DNA of 64,000 nucleotides from Helicoverpa zea (taxonomy: Eukaryota > Arthropoda > Insecta > Lepidoptera > Noctuidae), in NCBI RefSeq assembly GCF_022581195.2, contig NC_061468.1:11798001-11862000 (forward strand), in the 5' to 3' direction. Made by a program: the position numbers and the translations under genes. The notes below the pieces were generated by a model. It had not been told where the DNA came from and did not search any database. It saw nothing but the letters and a program-made list of their open reading frames with translations. This document shows positions 13,668-25,390 of the stretch, piece by piece (the stretch's first letter is position 1; each line of letters starts with the position of its first letter).

Positions 13668-14498
13668 AAAGTATGAAATGACATTACGAATCGAAGTGAA
13701 ATGCGAGTTGTTGATCGAGTTTTATAGAATCCCAATACAGATGGCAGTTTATTGTTGTAATTTGTTATGATAGTTGTAAAAGTCGTAAAAGATTTACATA
13801 GGCTGTTACGACTGTATCGTCTTATATGTAGGTTCATATAGTGTACCTATAGTGCGATGGAACAAATTCATAAAAATCTTTTAGGAGCCAATCCTAAATT
13901 AACTTCCTTATGTATATTCAGGAGTCTTTGTGACTCTACTGTATACTTTCTAGTCATAAGCATTGTGAGCATCAATTAAGAGAGGTACTTGAGAAGTTTC
14001 AGTAGGTATGCCTCATCACATAACACCTTTCCATTATAGTCAGGATGCTAGTCCATCAGTCTAAACCAACAAGTAAACAAATTACTGATAAACAGCATTG
14101 GCTTAACATAAAAGGTGTGTCCAAAAATATACGTCAATCTACCTTTTCCCGAGGATTATTGACGATCAACAGTTCACTACTGAAAAACAACTGAAAGCGC
14201 GAAGAAAACAAGCAATTGTTTAATGACGCACACACTGGTACACACACACACATTGAAAGGTAAGTGTATGATATATATGTATGTATAATAATGATGTGTA
14301 TGTAGTGGTGTTGTCGCCTTTTTGTGAGCCGTCAAGTGTTTGCGCCGCGCTCCTGGACACACGGAACACGAATATTTTATGATGGACTCCGGGATAGGTA
14401 ACTTTGGAGCTGGCAATTTTCGTACCTCAGCTAAGCATACAGCGCAGTTGATGTCTTCTAACCATTCTAAATTCGTTCATTAAAATAAACACCTAATT
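13668..14498. other. Non-coding spacer
   Basis: AT-rich sequence between two mobile elements. It includes a short CA/TA-rich tract near 14225-14300 (ACACACACACA). No supported gene. Confidence 0.4.
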
Positions 14499-14501
14499 TA
14501 A

Positions 14502-16813
14502 CACGTTAAGTCAGACTCGGAGGTAGCATCTGAGTTTGAAAAATTTTTCACCAATATCCCTATTTTAACAACCAGAACTCTGATGTCTTCTTCCAGTTCG
14601 GCTTTTACAATATTAAAAAATTGTGTTGCGGAATGTGACAAAAGTTTTGAATTCGCAGTTGTTAGCTCTAAGGATATTATTCTAGCATATAAAAATCTCG
14701 ATGTAAAAAAGACTGCTGACCTTTGGGGATTGTCAGTTCAGATAATCTCATCGATAATTGAAATAATTTCACCTTATTTAGCAACTGTGTTCAACTCTTG
14801 TATTGCGTCTGGTGTTTTTCCTGACTTGATGAAACTTAGTAAAGTAATCCCATTGTTTAAATCTGGTAGTACAACCGATCCATCAAATTTTCGGCCAATT
14901 TCAATTTTACCCACTTTGAGTAAAATTTTTGAGAAGTTAATATTACGTCAATTGTTGAGTCATTTTAATAAAAACAACTTGTTGCACACAAGACAATTTG
15001 GATTTACCAAGGGTCGTTCTACTACGGATGCGGGCGTGGAATTGCTTAAAAATATATTCGAGGCCTGGGAGGATTCGCAGGATGCGCTCGGTATTTTCTG
15101 CGACTTGTCCAAGGCTTTTGATTGCGTGCACCATGATATACTCATCAGGAAACTTCACCACTATGGTATTAAAAATAAGGCTCTTGACCTTCTGACTTCT
15201 TATTTGCATAATAGAATTCAGAGGGTGGATGTCAACGGTAAGAGGTCTTCTGGATCCACGGTCACCATGGGGGTTCCACAGGGTTCAATTCTAGGCCCTT
15301 TTTTGTTCCTTATTTATATTAATGACCTTCCTTATCACATAAGGGATAATCACAAGATTGTGTTGTTTGCCGATGATACTTCACTCGTTTTTAAAATCAA
15401 GCGCCAACTCGACAATTTTGACGAAGTTAACAATGCACTCTCTAAGGTTGTTCATTGGTTTAATGTCAATAATCTTCTTTTAAATGAATCTAAAACGAAG
15501 TTAATTAAATTCTCAACGCCAAACGTAAGGCAGTTACCAACCAAAGTACAACTAAATGGAGTAGAGTTGAAGCCTGTTGAGTCAACGGTATTTCTTGGTT
15601 TGACCGTTGATTCCAAACTCCAATGGGGCCCATATATTGTTAAACTGTCAGGAAGGCTTAGTTCAGCCGCCTATGCTATTAAAAAGATCCGACTAATCAC
15701 CGATGTGGACACAGCCAGAATAGTTTATTTTAGTTACTTTCATAGTTCAATGACGTATGGGATACTCCTTTGGGGAAACTGTGCAGATGTTGAGACTATA
15801 TTTATTTTACAGAAAAGAGCTGTTCGAGCCATTTATAATCTGGGTCCAAAAGTTTCTCTCAGAGAGAAATTCAAAGAAATAAATATTCTGACTGTTGCCT
15901 CTCAATATATTTTTGAAAATTTAATGTACGTTCGTAAAAACATTTCTAACTTTGTTCAAATGTCTGATGTTCATAGCATAAATACTAGGAATAAACATAA
16001 TCTTGCTGTACATGCTACTCGCCTCCACAGAGTAAGCAACTCGTTCATGGGTCAATGTATACGCTTTTACAATAAACTTCCCAAAGCGGTTCGTGATTTA
16101 CCTATTAAGAAATTTAAAAATCATATAAAATCCAAACTTTTGAAAAAAGGATATTACAAAATATCTGATTATTTAAATGATAAAGAAGCTTGGGAATGAG
16201 CTGCTCGCTTAGTGAGTGATATCTTTTCAAATGCCTGTGTATTGTTCTTTTGACATTTAAATATTATTATCATCAGATAACATTTTATTAATGACATTTT
16301 TTTTTGACATTTAAATATTATAATTGTATTTTTTTTTATTATTTATTATTATTGTGAATGTGAGTATCGTGTATGCGAGCAACATTATATATTCTTATAA
16401 CATAAATACTGTCTGGCGGGTTTGAGTATTTTTGAATGGCCTACGCAAATGTTCTGCAGATCTGGTATCGTCGTGTGACAGGTCGTTGAGCTCCCTAAGA
16501 TATGGTTGAGCTACACGACGACTGATACATGCGTGCCGTCTGTTGGGACTGGTCAGCTCCAGCCTGATGTGGCTCTTTCCTCAAAAGGCCATTCCAGACA
16601 GCGTACATGGTGACACTCACACCTAGGATTATTTGATTTATAACATGTTTGGACTTTAAAAGAGACTATGACCCTTGAGTTTGTTTCGGCATTTCTTCTC
16701 AGGGATCAGTCATTAGGAAATGCCGACCTCAGCGTTCTTAAAAATGACGTGTAAAAGTGATTTTATGTCCAACTTGCAAAATAAACGATTTCATTTCATT
16801 TCATTTCATTTCA
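14502..16813 (+). mobile_element. 5'-truncated CR1/Jockey-group LINE
   Basis: The open frame extends upstream of the first ATG (14583) to 14502 with LINE-like residues (SEVASEFEKFFTNIP), so the element was truncated within ORF2. The apurinic endonuclease and ORF1 are missing. After the stop at 16199 comes about 590 bp of 3' UTR ending in repeats of ATTTC (about 16788-16813). A short-repeat tail rather than poly(A) is characteristic of CR1/L2-like groups. No target-site duplication was identified; the left boundary is approximate. Confidence 0.75.
14583..16199 (+). CDS. Reverse transcriptase of a CR1/Jockey-like LINE (ORF2, C-terminal part)
   Basis: 538 codons from the first ATG with no stops or frameshifts; the true protein began further upstream. 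It has the non-LTR reverse-transcriptase signatures in order: FRPISILPTLSKIFEKLI (about 103-120), QFGFTKGRSTTDA (138-150), motif A FCDLSKAFDCVHHD with catalytic Asp174, GVPQGSILGP (230-239), and motif C LFADDT with Asp264/265. The C-terminal thumb ends in YNKLPKAVRDLP...YYKISDYLNDKEAWE. The matching ending in the minus-strand fragment at 49780-50150 (YNRIPQTIRQL...YYTIKDFLENK) shows related families are present. It is intact in frame, but the missing endonuclease makes it non-autonomous and probably just a dead insertion. Confidence 0.85.
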   Translation: MSSSSSAFTILKNCVAECDKSFEFAVVSSKDIILAYKNLDVKKTADLWGLSVQIISSIIEIISPYLATVFNSCIASGVFPDLMKLSKVIPLFKSGSTTDPSNFRPISILPTLSKIFEKLILRQLLSHFNKNNLLHTRQFGFTKGRSTTDAGVELLKNIFEAWEDSQDALGIFCDLSKAFDCVHHDILIRKLHHYGIKNKALDLLTSYLHNRIQRVDVNGKRSSGSTVTMGVPQGSILGPFLFLIYINDLPYHIRDNHKIVLFADDTSLVFKIKRQLDNFDEVNNALSKVVHWFNVNNLLLNESKTKLIKFSTPNVRQLPTKVQLNGVELKPVESTVFLGLTVDSKLQWGPYIVKLSGRLSSAAYAIKKIRLITDVDTARIVYFSYFHSSMTYGILLWGNCADVETIFILQKRAVRAIYNLGPKVSLREKFKEINILTVASQYIFENLMYVRKNISNFVQMSDVHSINTRNKHNLAVHATRLHRVSNSFMGQCIRFYNKLPKAVRDLPIKKFKNHIKSKLLKKGYYKISDYLNDKEAWE

Positions 16814-18084
16814 CTGTGCTTAGAAAGCGTTGATTTATTCTGGACACTTATCAAGATGAAATTACTAGTATGTACATGTACCTACCTATTTATTTATATC
16901 TATAAATGAAAACTTAGAAGACATACTTATATTTTATATACTTACATTACTTACGTATATCACTATACGCCATGAAAATGTTTAGTAATCTTTCAAAAAA
17001 CAAATAAAAATACAATAAAACCAGTACTTAACATCAAAATTACCTCCTCCATTTCCTCCCACATCTGTACAATCCTAAGGGCTGGTAAGGTCTTGCATAC
17101 ATTATGCATGGTAATTTATCGGCGGGTCAACGCTATGCGGATTACTTGCCTCCACTTACATTCCCAACTTCACGGGATTGACACACCAGATGTTTTGGCC
17201 ATGTCATGCTAACATCATTGCGGTGGTAAGACTATAAAATAAATTGAACATTTTCAAGAAGGTTTAATGATGTTTGGTGTGAATAGGAATGTAGTTTTTG
17301 AGTCAACCCAAAAAGTTACTTATTTACTTCGTAAGTACTTCAGTTTTATTAGAAAACGTTTTGTATATGTATGTAGGTATACCTATACAGGATACTTACA
17401 TTTAAACATATCGGTACAAAAGAATAAAAAATAAAAAAGGACCAGTCAGACGAGATCACTTCAAAAAGTCCTCATTAATATTAAGCACAAAAACAAAAGT
17501 CGGCGACAAAGCAAGAGGCCAAAAAGATGACCACAGCGTCTAGACTAAACAATGTCCCAAAAAGGACCAAAAAGTCCTGAAGCCGATGTCATTGACCCCA
17601 CATGTGACCCTGGAGATACCGGTACCTTAGCTTTGCGGAACTAGTGGTGATCAATTAATGCTAGCCTAGGATGCCTATGGAGTTCCACTGTTTAGGCTAG
17701 GGACGGTAGACCTTTCTAGAAGGTTTGAGTAAATAGAAATAAGGAGCTGCAAGCGGGTATGGTATGGGTGTGAAACTAGACCAGCTGGCTTGGCTAGTGA
17801 GCTGCCTGAGAGTCATCTTGGCTAATGCATAGTAATCCGAGGGAAAGTCTAATCTGTCAACTCAAGAACCTAGTTACATATAGAACATTAAGATATAGGT
17901 ATTTTACCTATCTAAAAATAGGTAATCGATAATCGATAGACAAGTAATTATATTCAATAAAACTGGTTTTCCCGTACAGCATAATAGTCTGACTATGACC
18001 TTGCTCAATACATTGCACGGTCAGTGGTCATATTATACTTAGCACAAAAAAGCATACAAAGAAATAGTGCTTTATTATCTCTAT
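16814..18084. other. Non-coding AT-rich spacer
   Basis: No gene recognised. The 17400-17620 stretch carries several repeats of words such as AAAAAGTCC and AAAAAGGACC, looking like a decayed simple repeat or repeat fragment. Confidence 0.35.
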
Positions 18085-18480
18085 ATTTTTTTGTTAACTG
18101 CCTCGTTGGTCTAGCTGTCGCAAGTGCGGCTGCTGAGCACGAGGTCTCGGGTTCGATTCCCGAGTCGGGCCGAAATCGCTTTGTGGGTTTTAGAAGACTT
18201 TCACAAAGCAGCCCGGAGCCTGGAAGCTGGTGATTGATACACCCGTGCATCGGAGAGCACGTAAATGTCGGTCCTGCGCCTGATCTCTCTCCGGTCGTGT
18301 CGGATTACCGTCCCATCGGACTATGAGAGTTAAGGAATAGTGAGTGCACTTGTGTCTGCGCAAATGCTCGTGCATTATAATATGTCCTGCGTAGTTGGGT
18401 AATCTCCTTACATGAGAACAGCCGCCGTAGCCGATAATCGGCTAGGAGGACATCATCATCATCATCATCATTTTTTTGTT
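18085..18480 (+). mobile_element. Complete tRNA-derived SINE with 11-bp target-site duplication
   Basis: The SINE body spans 18096-18469. Its head is tRNA-like with RNA polymerase III boxes: A box TGGTCTAGCTGT near 18107 and B box GGGTTCGATTCCC near 18150. A tRNA-unrelated body of about 280 bp follows, then a 3' tail of CAT repeats. It is flanked by exact copies of ATTTTTTTGTT (18085-18095 and 18470-18480), a target-site duplication that sets the boundaries. Non-coding; amplified by a partner LINE. Confidence 0.85.
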
Positions 18481-19599
18481 CCTTTTGCACCAATAATACA
18501 ATGCTATTGATACTTACAATTCTGCATATAAACAATAGAACATGTCTGTGGGTGTGTTCGTCGGTCCGGCTTTTAGGCCAATGGCCCGACAAATTAAGAT
18601 GGAAGTTTAAAGTTTTTTATTTAGTGTCTGGCAACCCTATCTTACAACTAATGTCTGGGAATACGCACTAGGTTTATTTAACGCAACGTTGGAAAAATAA
18701 ATACATATAATATATTTTTTTAATAAATAAAAACGGAACCAATTTTTCAGACAACAAAGACAAAAACATTATTTCCAAAAAACATCCCATGATCCTAAAA
18801 TATTAGTATCAATTACCTAACTAAACAAACACCATGAAACATAATTTCAAACGTGCCACAAAAACCGCAAAAATAATCCATAACCATCACTTTTAATTAA
18901 CCGCGGAAAAATAATTAAATTAAAACAGTACATACATTTTTAATTTCTATGCAAAATTAGCGGTTATATTTCAGCCCGCAGCTGGTTTTCAATCTAGTGC
19001 GGTGAATTTGCATAAAAATGCTCTCTACAAAACAAAAGGACTAATTTAGAAATCATTGGGATAGCGGCGAGTGATTCGGATACCTTTAACGAAAGCTAGG
19101 TTAATGGTTTTAGTGTTAAAATTGTGGAGATACTGATGAGGTAGATAATCTAGTCAATAGCCATTGTTTTATTTGGGGTCAGGTAAAATTTTTGAAGTGT
19201 TCTACGATTAAATTCTGCTCTTTCCTCTTACATTAACTGCTAGTCTTTTAAACAATGTCGCTAATCATTATATTTGTTCAGTATGGTTAACCACAATTTG
19301 GTGACCATGTGACGTGACGTCATATCTATAAGATATACATAAATACCTCCTAATTGTGCCCAGTATTTACTATAGACAGACAAAAAAAAAGGTCATGGTA
19401 ATTAAATACAAACAATCAATTAATATTAAAATATATGACGGCACTTAACAAGAATTCATACAAAATCTACATATTCCTCGTAAAATATTAAATATCACAT
19501 GACCTGCTAATTAAGATTGCATTAAAATAAAACTAACAACTCTACGTAAAAATACCGCATAAACTTGCAGGAAAATAAAAACATAACAAAATTTTTATT
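18481..19599. other. Non-coding AT-rich spacer
   Basis: No gene, tRNA or clear repeat structure recognised apart from AT-rich runs. Confidence 0.35.
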
Positions 19600-19672
19600 C
19601 GACCGTGACAGGACTCGAACCTGCAATCTTCGGATCCGAAGTCCGACGCCTTATCCATTAGGCCACACGGTC
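19600..19672 (-). tRNA. tRNA-Arg (anticodon TCG)
   Basis: On the minus strand a 73-nt cloverleaf folds cleanly. The 7-bp acceptor stem is GACCGTG/CACGGTC with discriminator G. The D-arm contains TGGCCTAATGGATAAGGC, overlapping the A box. The anticodon stem-loop is CGGACTTCGGATCCG with anticodon TCG, and the T-arm GCAGGTTCGAGTCCTGT contains the B box. There is no intron and no encoded CCA, as expected for a nuclear eukaryotic tRNA. A T-run (AAAAATTTTG on the minus strand) just downstream can serve as the polymerase III terminator. Confidence 0.95.
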
Positions 19673-21658
19673 GCTGTGAAGAGTTGCGAAATAGGTCAGA
19701 TAATTCCAAAGAGCCTTCCCCACATTGCGTCATCTATGACGTCACTATGGCATCACGCTATAAATTGAAAGATATGGCAGACAGAGTTACATATTTTGTG
19801 TACTTTTACAGTTTCAGCGAATTACCATATTTTTTATCAGGTCAAAAAATTATAATTATTTATGTAAGTCAGTATCCAGACTTTTAAGGCCTCAAGGGAC
19901 ATACAGACATCAGCTTTTGTTCTTTGGTCCTCAAAATGTAATATTGCCATAATCCCTGTAGGCACCGGTGCTCCAAAAGCAACAATTTCATGGTGAATTG
20001 TAATGGCATGAGTTATGGGCGCTGACCGTAATGTGCTGACGCCGTGGGAACTGGTGCAGGAGACTGTTCTTTGCACATTCGTAGTTGTTTTGTGGAGTAA
20101 ACAAGAGGTTATTGAACACTAGACATATGTAGCTTCAGAAGCACGTAAAAGTTTTATTAAGCAAATTAACATTGTAGGAGAAGAAGAGAGGAGCGATGTC
20201 AATGTTATGGATTTGTGATATAGGTAATTCATAAAACCTAGATTTACTAAAACCTTTTTGCGGCAGAACGTCACAACACGCCGACAAGCACGTGAAAATA
20301 CTGATGTAAGTATGAAAAGCAACAATACCTGATTACTGCTGTTTAATCATAGATAAAGCATCATATAAATTCTATGTGTGTTAAGAATAATGTTCTTAAA
20401 TTAAACGATGAAATGAATTAGCGCAATTGTACGTGACCATCATAAAACAGTTATTTTATGTCATTATACTCCTGGATTAGCATTATTCATTGACATCAAG
20501 AAGACTTGGGTACTTTTTGCAGCGAAAATATATATCTACGCTGTAATCATTTAAAAAATCACATGCTACAAATTAACATTCTAGCCTATAACTGCAGAAT
20601 ACTAACCACTTGCGTCTTTCGAGAACTTATCTCAAATATCCCGAGCCTTCCGTCCCCGGGGCTGTCGGGGCAATAATAGGAATCCAATAGCCCTGTCTTA
20701 GCCCAGCTGATTGATTGCCACAACACCGAAGATTATTGCCCCGCGTCTTGCCTCCTTCTCGCGTATTTGTTTAGGTTACTGGGATACTCCAACTTAATGG
20801 GTATAAAGTTAGTTCTATTAATTTTGACTGAAGTACTTTTATGGAAGAGAGGTCAAATTATGTTTGAATTGCGGTTTTCTTATATTTATATATTTAGGTA
20901 GTTAGTTTAAGCAAGAGGTACCCAATCAGTACTAAATTAAATATCCAACCAATGTCTTTATCACAACAGAGTTCGTTTTTGCTTTATAATACCTATGTCA
21001 AGGCAAAAAATTAAAAGGGCATTCAGAAGCACCAAATATAATTCCAAAGATTATCATTCCACAGCCTACAAATTGCAACACGTAAAATTCTCATAACACC
21101 ATTAAATGCTAATTAAATACCGAATTTTGAAACATCTGCCTACATAGTGTAAGCGGTCAACATTCCAACACATTGTAATTTATTGCCTGAACGCAAAAAC
21201 TTTTGACGACCCACTGAACTACTTAGTGGGAGATATTTATTGCACTCACACTTTATCATAATTAAACATTTAGGTTAATAGTTAGGCATTATCAAAATAT
21301 CCTATATAGTAGTAAACTTTACGAGTACAGACAAAATATTTTGACGAAAAAGGTTGTTTTCAAACATTGATGCTGTAGTTATAATAGTACAGTCACTTGC
21401 ACTTTAAACAAAATGAAATAAAGCATTCAGGTAACGTACAAAATAAAAGAACGCATATTAAGCTGTCACATAATAAAACTACTAAGTAGCAAACCATTTC
21501 AATGAACACTAAACTTATATACACTCGCTCATTCCTCGCGTTAAAACCGCCCTTCATAAAACTGCACTTTACACTAACATTCAACAACTTTGTTACACTA
21601 ACACAATATTACATTTTTCTCACTACTTCAAATTAACATTTCAAAGTGCAAATAATCA
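19673..21658. other. Non-coding spacer
   Basis: Intergenic sequence without supported genes. A GC-richer patch near 20640-20770 (CCGTCCCCGGGGCTGTCGGGG) stands out in composition but has no coding frame. Confidence 0.35.
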
Positions 21659-21879
21659 CCTCCCGAGTCTTTTCCCAACTATGTTGGGATGGACTTCCAG
21701 TGTAACCGAATGCAGCTGAGAACCAGTATTTTACAAGGAGCGACTGCCTATCTGACTTCCTCAACCCAGCTACCCGGGCAATCCAATACCCGTAGGTAAG
21801 ACTGGTTATCAGACTTGCTGGCTTCTGACTAGCCGTAACGACTGCCAAATAGGTTCAAATGACAGCCATCCGAAACACG
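21659..21879 (-). repeat. Interspersed repeat copy, CTCGGAGG-tail SINE-like family, copy 1
   Basis: Shares the core TCCCAACTATGTTGGG...TTCCAGT.TAACCG.ATGCAGCTGAG.ACCAGT..TTTACAAGGAGCGACTGCCTATCTGAC with the copies at 30208, 36198 and 37728. The sense strand is taken as minus because the better-bounded copies at 36198 and 37728 have their 3' tail at the GGCTCGGAGG end. This is the longest copy in the window. The far end (CCATCCGAAACACGG) appears internally deleted. Confidence 0.7.
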
Positions 21880-24800
21880 GTCCAAATAATATAAGAAAAT
21901 GTACAAATTCTCGTCGGAAGCAATAAATTTGGTGCTAATTACAAAGTTAGCTTTGTGAGTGTCGGTGTTGAGCAGCAATTACTGGACCCCTGGATGCGCC
22001 AGCTCAGCAATGCTAATCGTTGTTATAATTACCGCTGGTTAATCGACGGATGTGCATGCAATCGTTGCGGATTTTGTTCTAGTGCAAGAGCTATGCACTG
22101 ATTTTGCTGCATCTTCGGACTTAAGAAAATTAAAGTGCCTTGGATGTGTCTTCCGCTAAATAAACGTCTAAAGTACAAAAGCTGTTTAAACAAATAGCAT
22201 GTTACAAAAAATATCGTGTCTTTAATAACACAAGTGTATCGCTAAACTGGGTCTGAATTTTTCATGTTTAATCAAAACTACATAGACAGAAACATTCAAA
22301 ATTATATCTGAATTAAACATGTTACCTATTTACCGATCCACCAGCCCAAGTTGGTTTGTTTAAATTCCAACATGCACTCCACGATCTCCTACACTACAAA
22401 GTTCAAAGCGCTCATCAAAAGCGACGCAGGCGCACCGGCCACATTCATCACTTATCAATGACTTCGCAGAAACTACCCGCACTTACGCCCTTCTTACTCC
22501 ACCCCACTCCGAAGGTATGATGGCCAGTCCCATGTCACTGTGAATCTGATGACTTAAATACTGACAAGAATTCTGTAATTATATGTAGAGTCCTTTTAGT
22601 TAATAAATCAGATATAAGAGCCCTTAATGAGTGTTTACATTGTTGCTTACAAGGTTAATCTCAGTTCTGCTGGTTTTTATGTGATGTGCTCTATTTTATT
22701 GCTCTAGGACCTGAATTAATGCTTCTTGAAGGGTTAAACGGGCAGTTATGCGAGTGGTGAGCTACTGTACTAAAAAAGATATGTAATTGTTTAAATCTCA
22801 AGGTATTAATATTTAAACCTACATTCAGAGCTTGTGCAATTAATAGAGTTATATCGACCGTAAAAAAATAGGATGCAATAATCGGTTCGATCAATCGATT
22901 GGATTACAATTACCTATTTGCTTCCTGAACTGGGAGCTCAATGACCGATGTTTCAATTTGTAAATGTACCATTAATGTTTAAGTACAAACAGAACCCATT
23001 AATATCCACATGCCTAATAAAGGACGCGAGCAATTTGATCATTACTTGGGCCCACATAAATCTTTTTAAATTACTTTAAAAACACTACAAATCACCACAC
23101 TGAAATGAAAGACCTTATTTTCAAATTCCGATTTAAATCACTCGAGAAAATATTTTATCGCGCATTCTTATAATGTCTCAATTGATTTCCAACCAAATAA
23201 CGGAAGAAACCAATAACGGTCAATTAAAATTATACGAAGCTTTTTAGAAAAGGAATCGCTCGATATAAATCAGGGACGATGCGTTACGAATTCACTACAT
23301 TTACATAATCGACCACTTCGCTGCCGGCGACTATCGGTTCGTCCAACCATGTTTCATTGTAATTTTAATGCGAGACAACCCTGGAAGCGCAGGTGAGGAA
23401 ATGCATTTGGAACTCTGTGGGGTTGGATATAAGGTTTGAAGTTTATTGGTAATCAGCAAAGGCAACGTTGCGCTGGTATATTTAAGTGAGAACGGAGTAC
23501 AATGGGACAAAGAAGCGTCCGCAATTAAATCGGCGCTTTTTGCGAATGCTGGTCGTTGTGAGCCAGGATGGACGACGGGCTTTATGCGCGTCGCATTGAG
23601 CACAGCTATTGATGCGCTACAGATAGATGGCCGCGATTGTTCGCTACCACTAAATGCTAATTGTGGACTGTTTCACTTGTCTACGCAGCTCTTTACCAAT
23701 AGTGCGTTTTGCGAAGACATGTCATTTCTCCATATGTTAAACGCTTGTTACATACAATGGTAAAAAAATATTAAGATGCTCTGAAATATGAATTGAACAT
23801 GCAACCATCAAAAACCGCCAAATAAATAAAAAAACACACACATTGTTAGCAATAACAAAACAGACAGCACGCGATACATTACACCAATACTTCATACAGA
23901 AGACTGAAAACAATCCATTGAACAAGGTAGTCTGTCAAGAGGCTGGCAACACTGGCGCTTATTAAAAACATCTCGATGATGTATTGCCAGTAATTTCTGC
24001 GGAATACCCCCTTAATGGGGGTGCGTCCCGCCGGCCCAGCTAGGGGAGTAGGGCTGGCGAATATTTGGAAAACCTAGTGCTAAAAATATATTCAATCATG
24101 AAATCTATATAATTCAATGAAAATCTTCAGATTCAATCAACAATTTTGACGATGTATCACTTTACTACAATTTCGAGAGTATTGCATAAAAATAAACAAT
24201 TTCATACCATCTCTACAAACATTTTCCCACACTGCAAAATTTCATACAATATTTGAAAAAGCTCCTTTGATGTGATCACAGTAAAGGGTTGATTCCACTG
24301 CCTATCTCCGTGATATTGTCGTGGAACCCTCGCGACACCTCAAAAGGTCACTTATCTAGCCCGCGGCACAGGATAAGCAGTAATAGTCTGTGGTAATATC
24401 CCTCGCTATTCTCTGTGGAAACAAATCCCGACTACATAGGAAAATATTTTATTGTTTATACTAGTTGGGTTTGAATATCATTTTGTTTTAGGTATTTTTG
24501 GTACTTTTGCCATCTCACTTTTCATTCTTAGAAATATGACAACGTTTTACCATAAATAAAGCCTGTTACGATATTTCAAAAATCTCTTAAATATTTCAAA
24601 AGTTGTATCTGTGTTGGTCTCTTCGATTTTCCTATTTATCGAAATCCCGTTCCAGAAGTGTTGGGCCCCAGCCCTACGCAATGTAATGATTTATAGGTTT
24701 CTTAATAAATACGTGGCGTGGCCATTGAGCGTTGTTATATTAATTGCAGTGGTTATTAATTCATGCGATGGCCACAGCTCGCGCGGGAATCGAACCTCAA

Positions 24801-25290
24801 TGGACTGTGCTCTCATATTTTATACAACGTATTATATTGGGACCACTATCGAATAATCTTTTTTTGGATCGAAAAAAATACGTTATGTACACAAAAAATG
24901 AAAAGCGTAGGGTACTTAATGTCGAGATCTGTATGTTCAATAACGTAAATAAAGGAGCTATATATAAAATGTTATTAGTTGTCTTCATCTGAATTTTCGC
25001 GAGTAAAATGCGAACCTATTTGGGCAGCTACATTATGCATGCACAGCAAAAATAATGTTTCTTGAGCAGTGACGATCCTAGCTGTTAAAAGACACTTTAG
25101 AAATAAAATATTTTTATCAATACGTATCGATTTTGTATAATATTGATACACAAAACACCTATCTAGGTAGACAATAAAATTATCCAGAGAACCATGAATG
25201 TCGTTCAAATGACAGGCAACTAGAACATTGGCTATTTACTAGTACAACGGTATCTGTTATGTTTTATTAATCTTTACGAGTAGTACAGGC
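21880..25290. other. Intergenic region
   Basis: No supported gene. Frames of 90-105 residues occur on both strands at 23331-23763, where the sequence is somewhat GC-richer, but they lack motifs and splice context. Words AGGGGAGTAGGGCTGGCGAA (24042) and GGGCCCCAGCCCTACGC (24663) are partly complementary and could be the ends of a decayed 640-bp TIR element. Confidence 0.35.
24700..24880 (-). repeat. Possible tRNA-derived SINE fragment
   Basis: On the minus strand GAGGTTCGATTCCCGCGCG at about 24785-24803 matches a polymerase III B box and T-arm, with an A-box-like AGTGGTCCC about 50 nt upstream. Acceptor and anticodon stems do not fold, so it is not a tRNA gene. Boundaries are uncertain. Confidence 0.4.
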
Positions 25291-25390
25291 TAATAAGTAG
25301 CCTGTTTGAGTAATAAGTAGCCCGTTTGAGTAATAAGTGGCTTGTTTGAGTAATAAGTGGCTTGTCTGCGCAATAAGTAGCGCATGTAGT
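25291..25390 (+). repeat. 20-bp tandem repeat, five copies
   Basis: Five consecutive units of consensus TAATAAGTAGCCTGTTTGAG, starting at 25291, 25311, 25331, 25351 and 25371. The first two differ at one position and the last is the most diverged. A small minisatellite in non-coding DNA. Confidence 0.85.

Noticed and set aside
18096..18170. Possible tRNA gene at the SINE head
   Set aside because: Polymerase III boxes are present, but the sequence continues into a body with a CAT tail and is bounded by a target-site duplication, so it is a SINE.
19542..19768. Short open frames on both strands around 19542-19768 that look like small proteins
   Set aside because: They run through the tRNA-Arg gene and its flanks; the apparent peptides are translations of the tRNA.
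23331..23763. Frames of 90 and 105 codons on opposite strands
   Set aside because: No recognisable domain, no splice signals in useful positions, and overlapping frames on both strands are common in a GC-richer patch.
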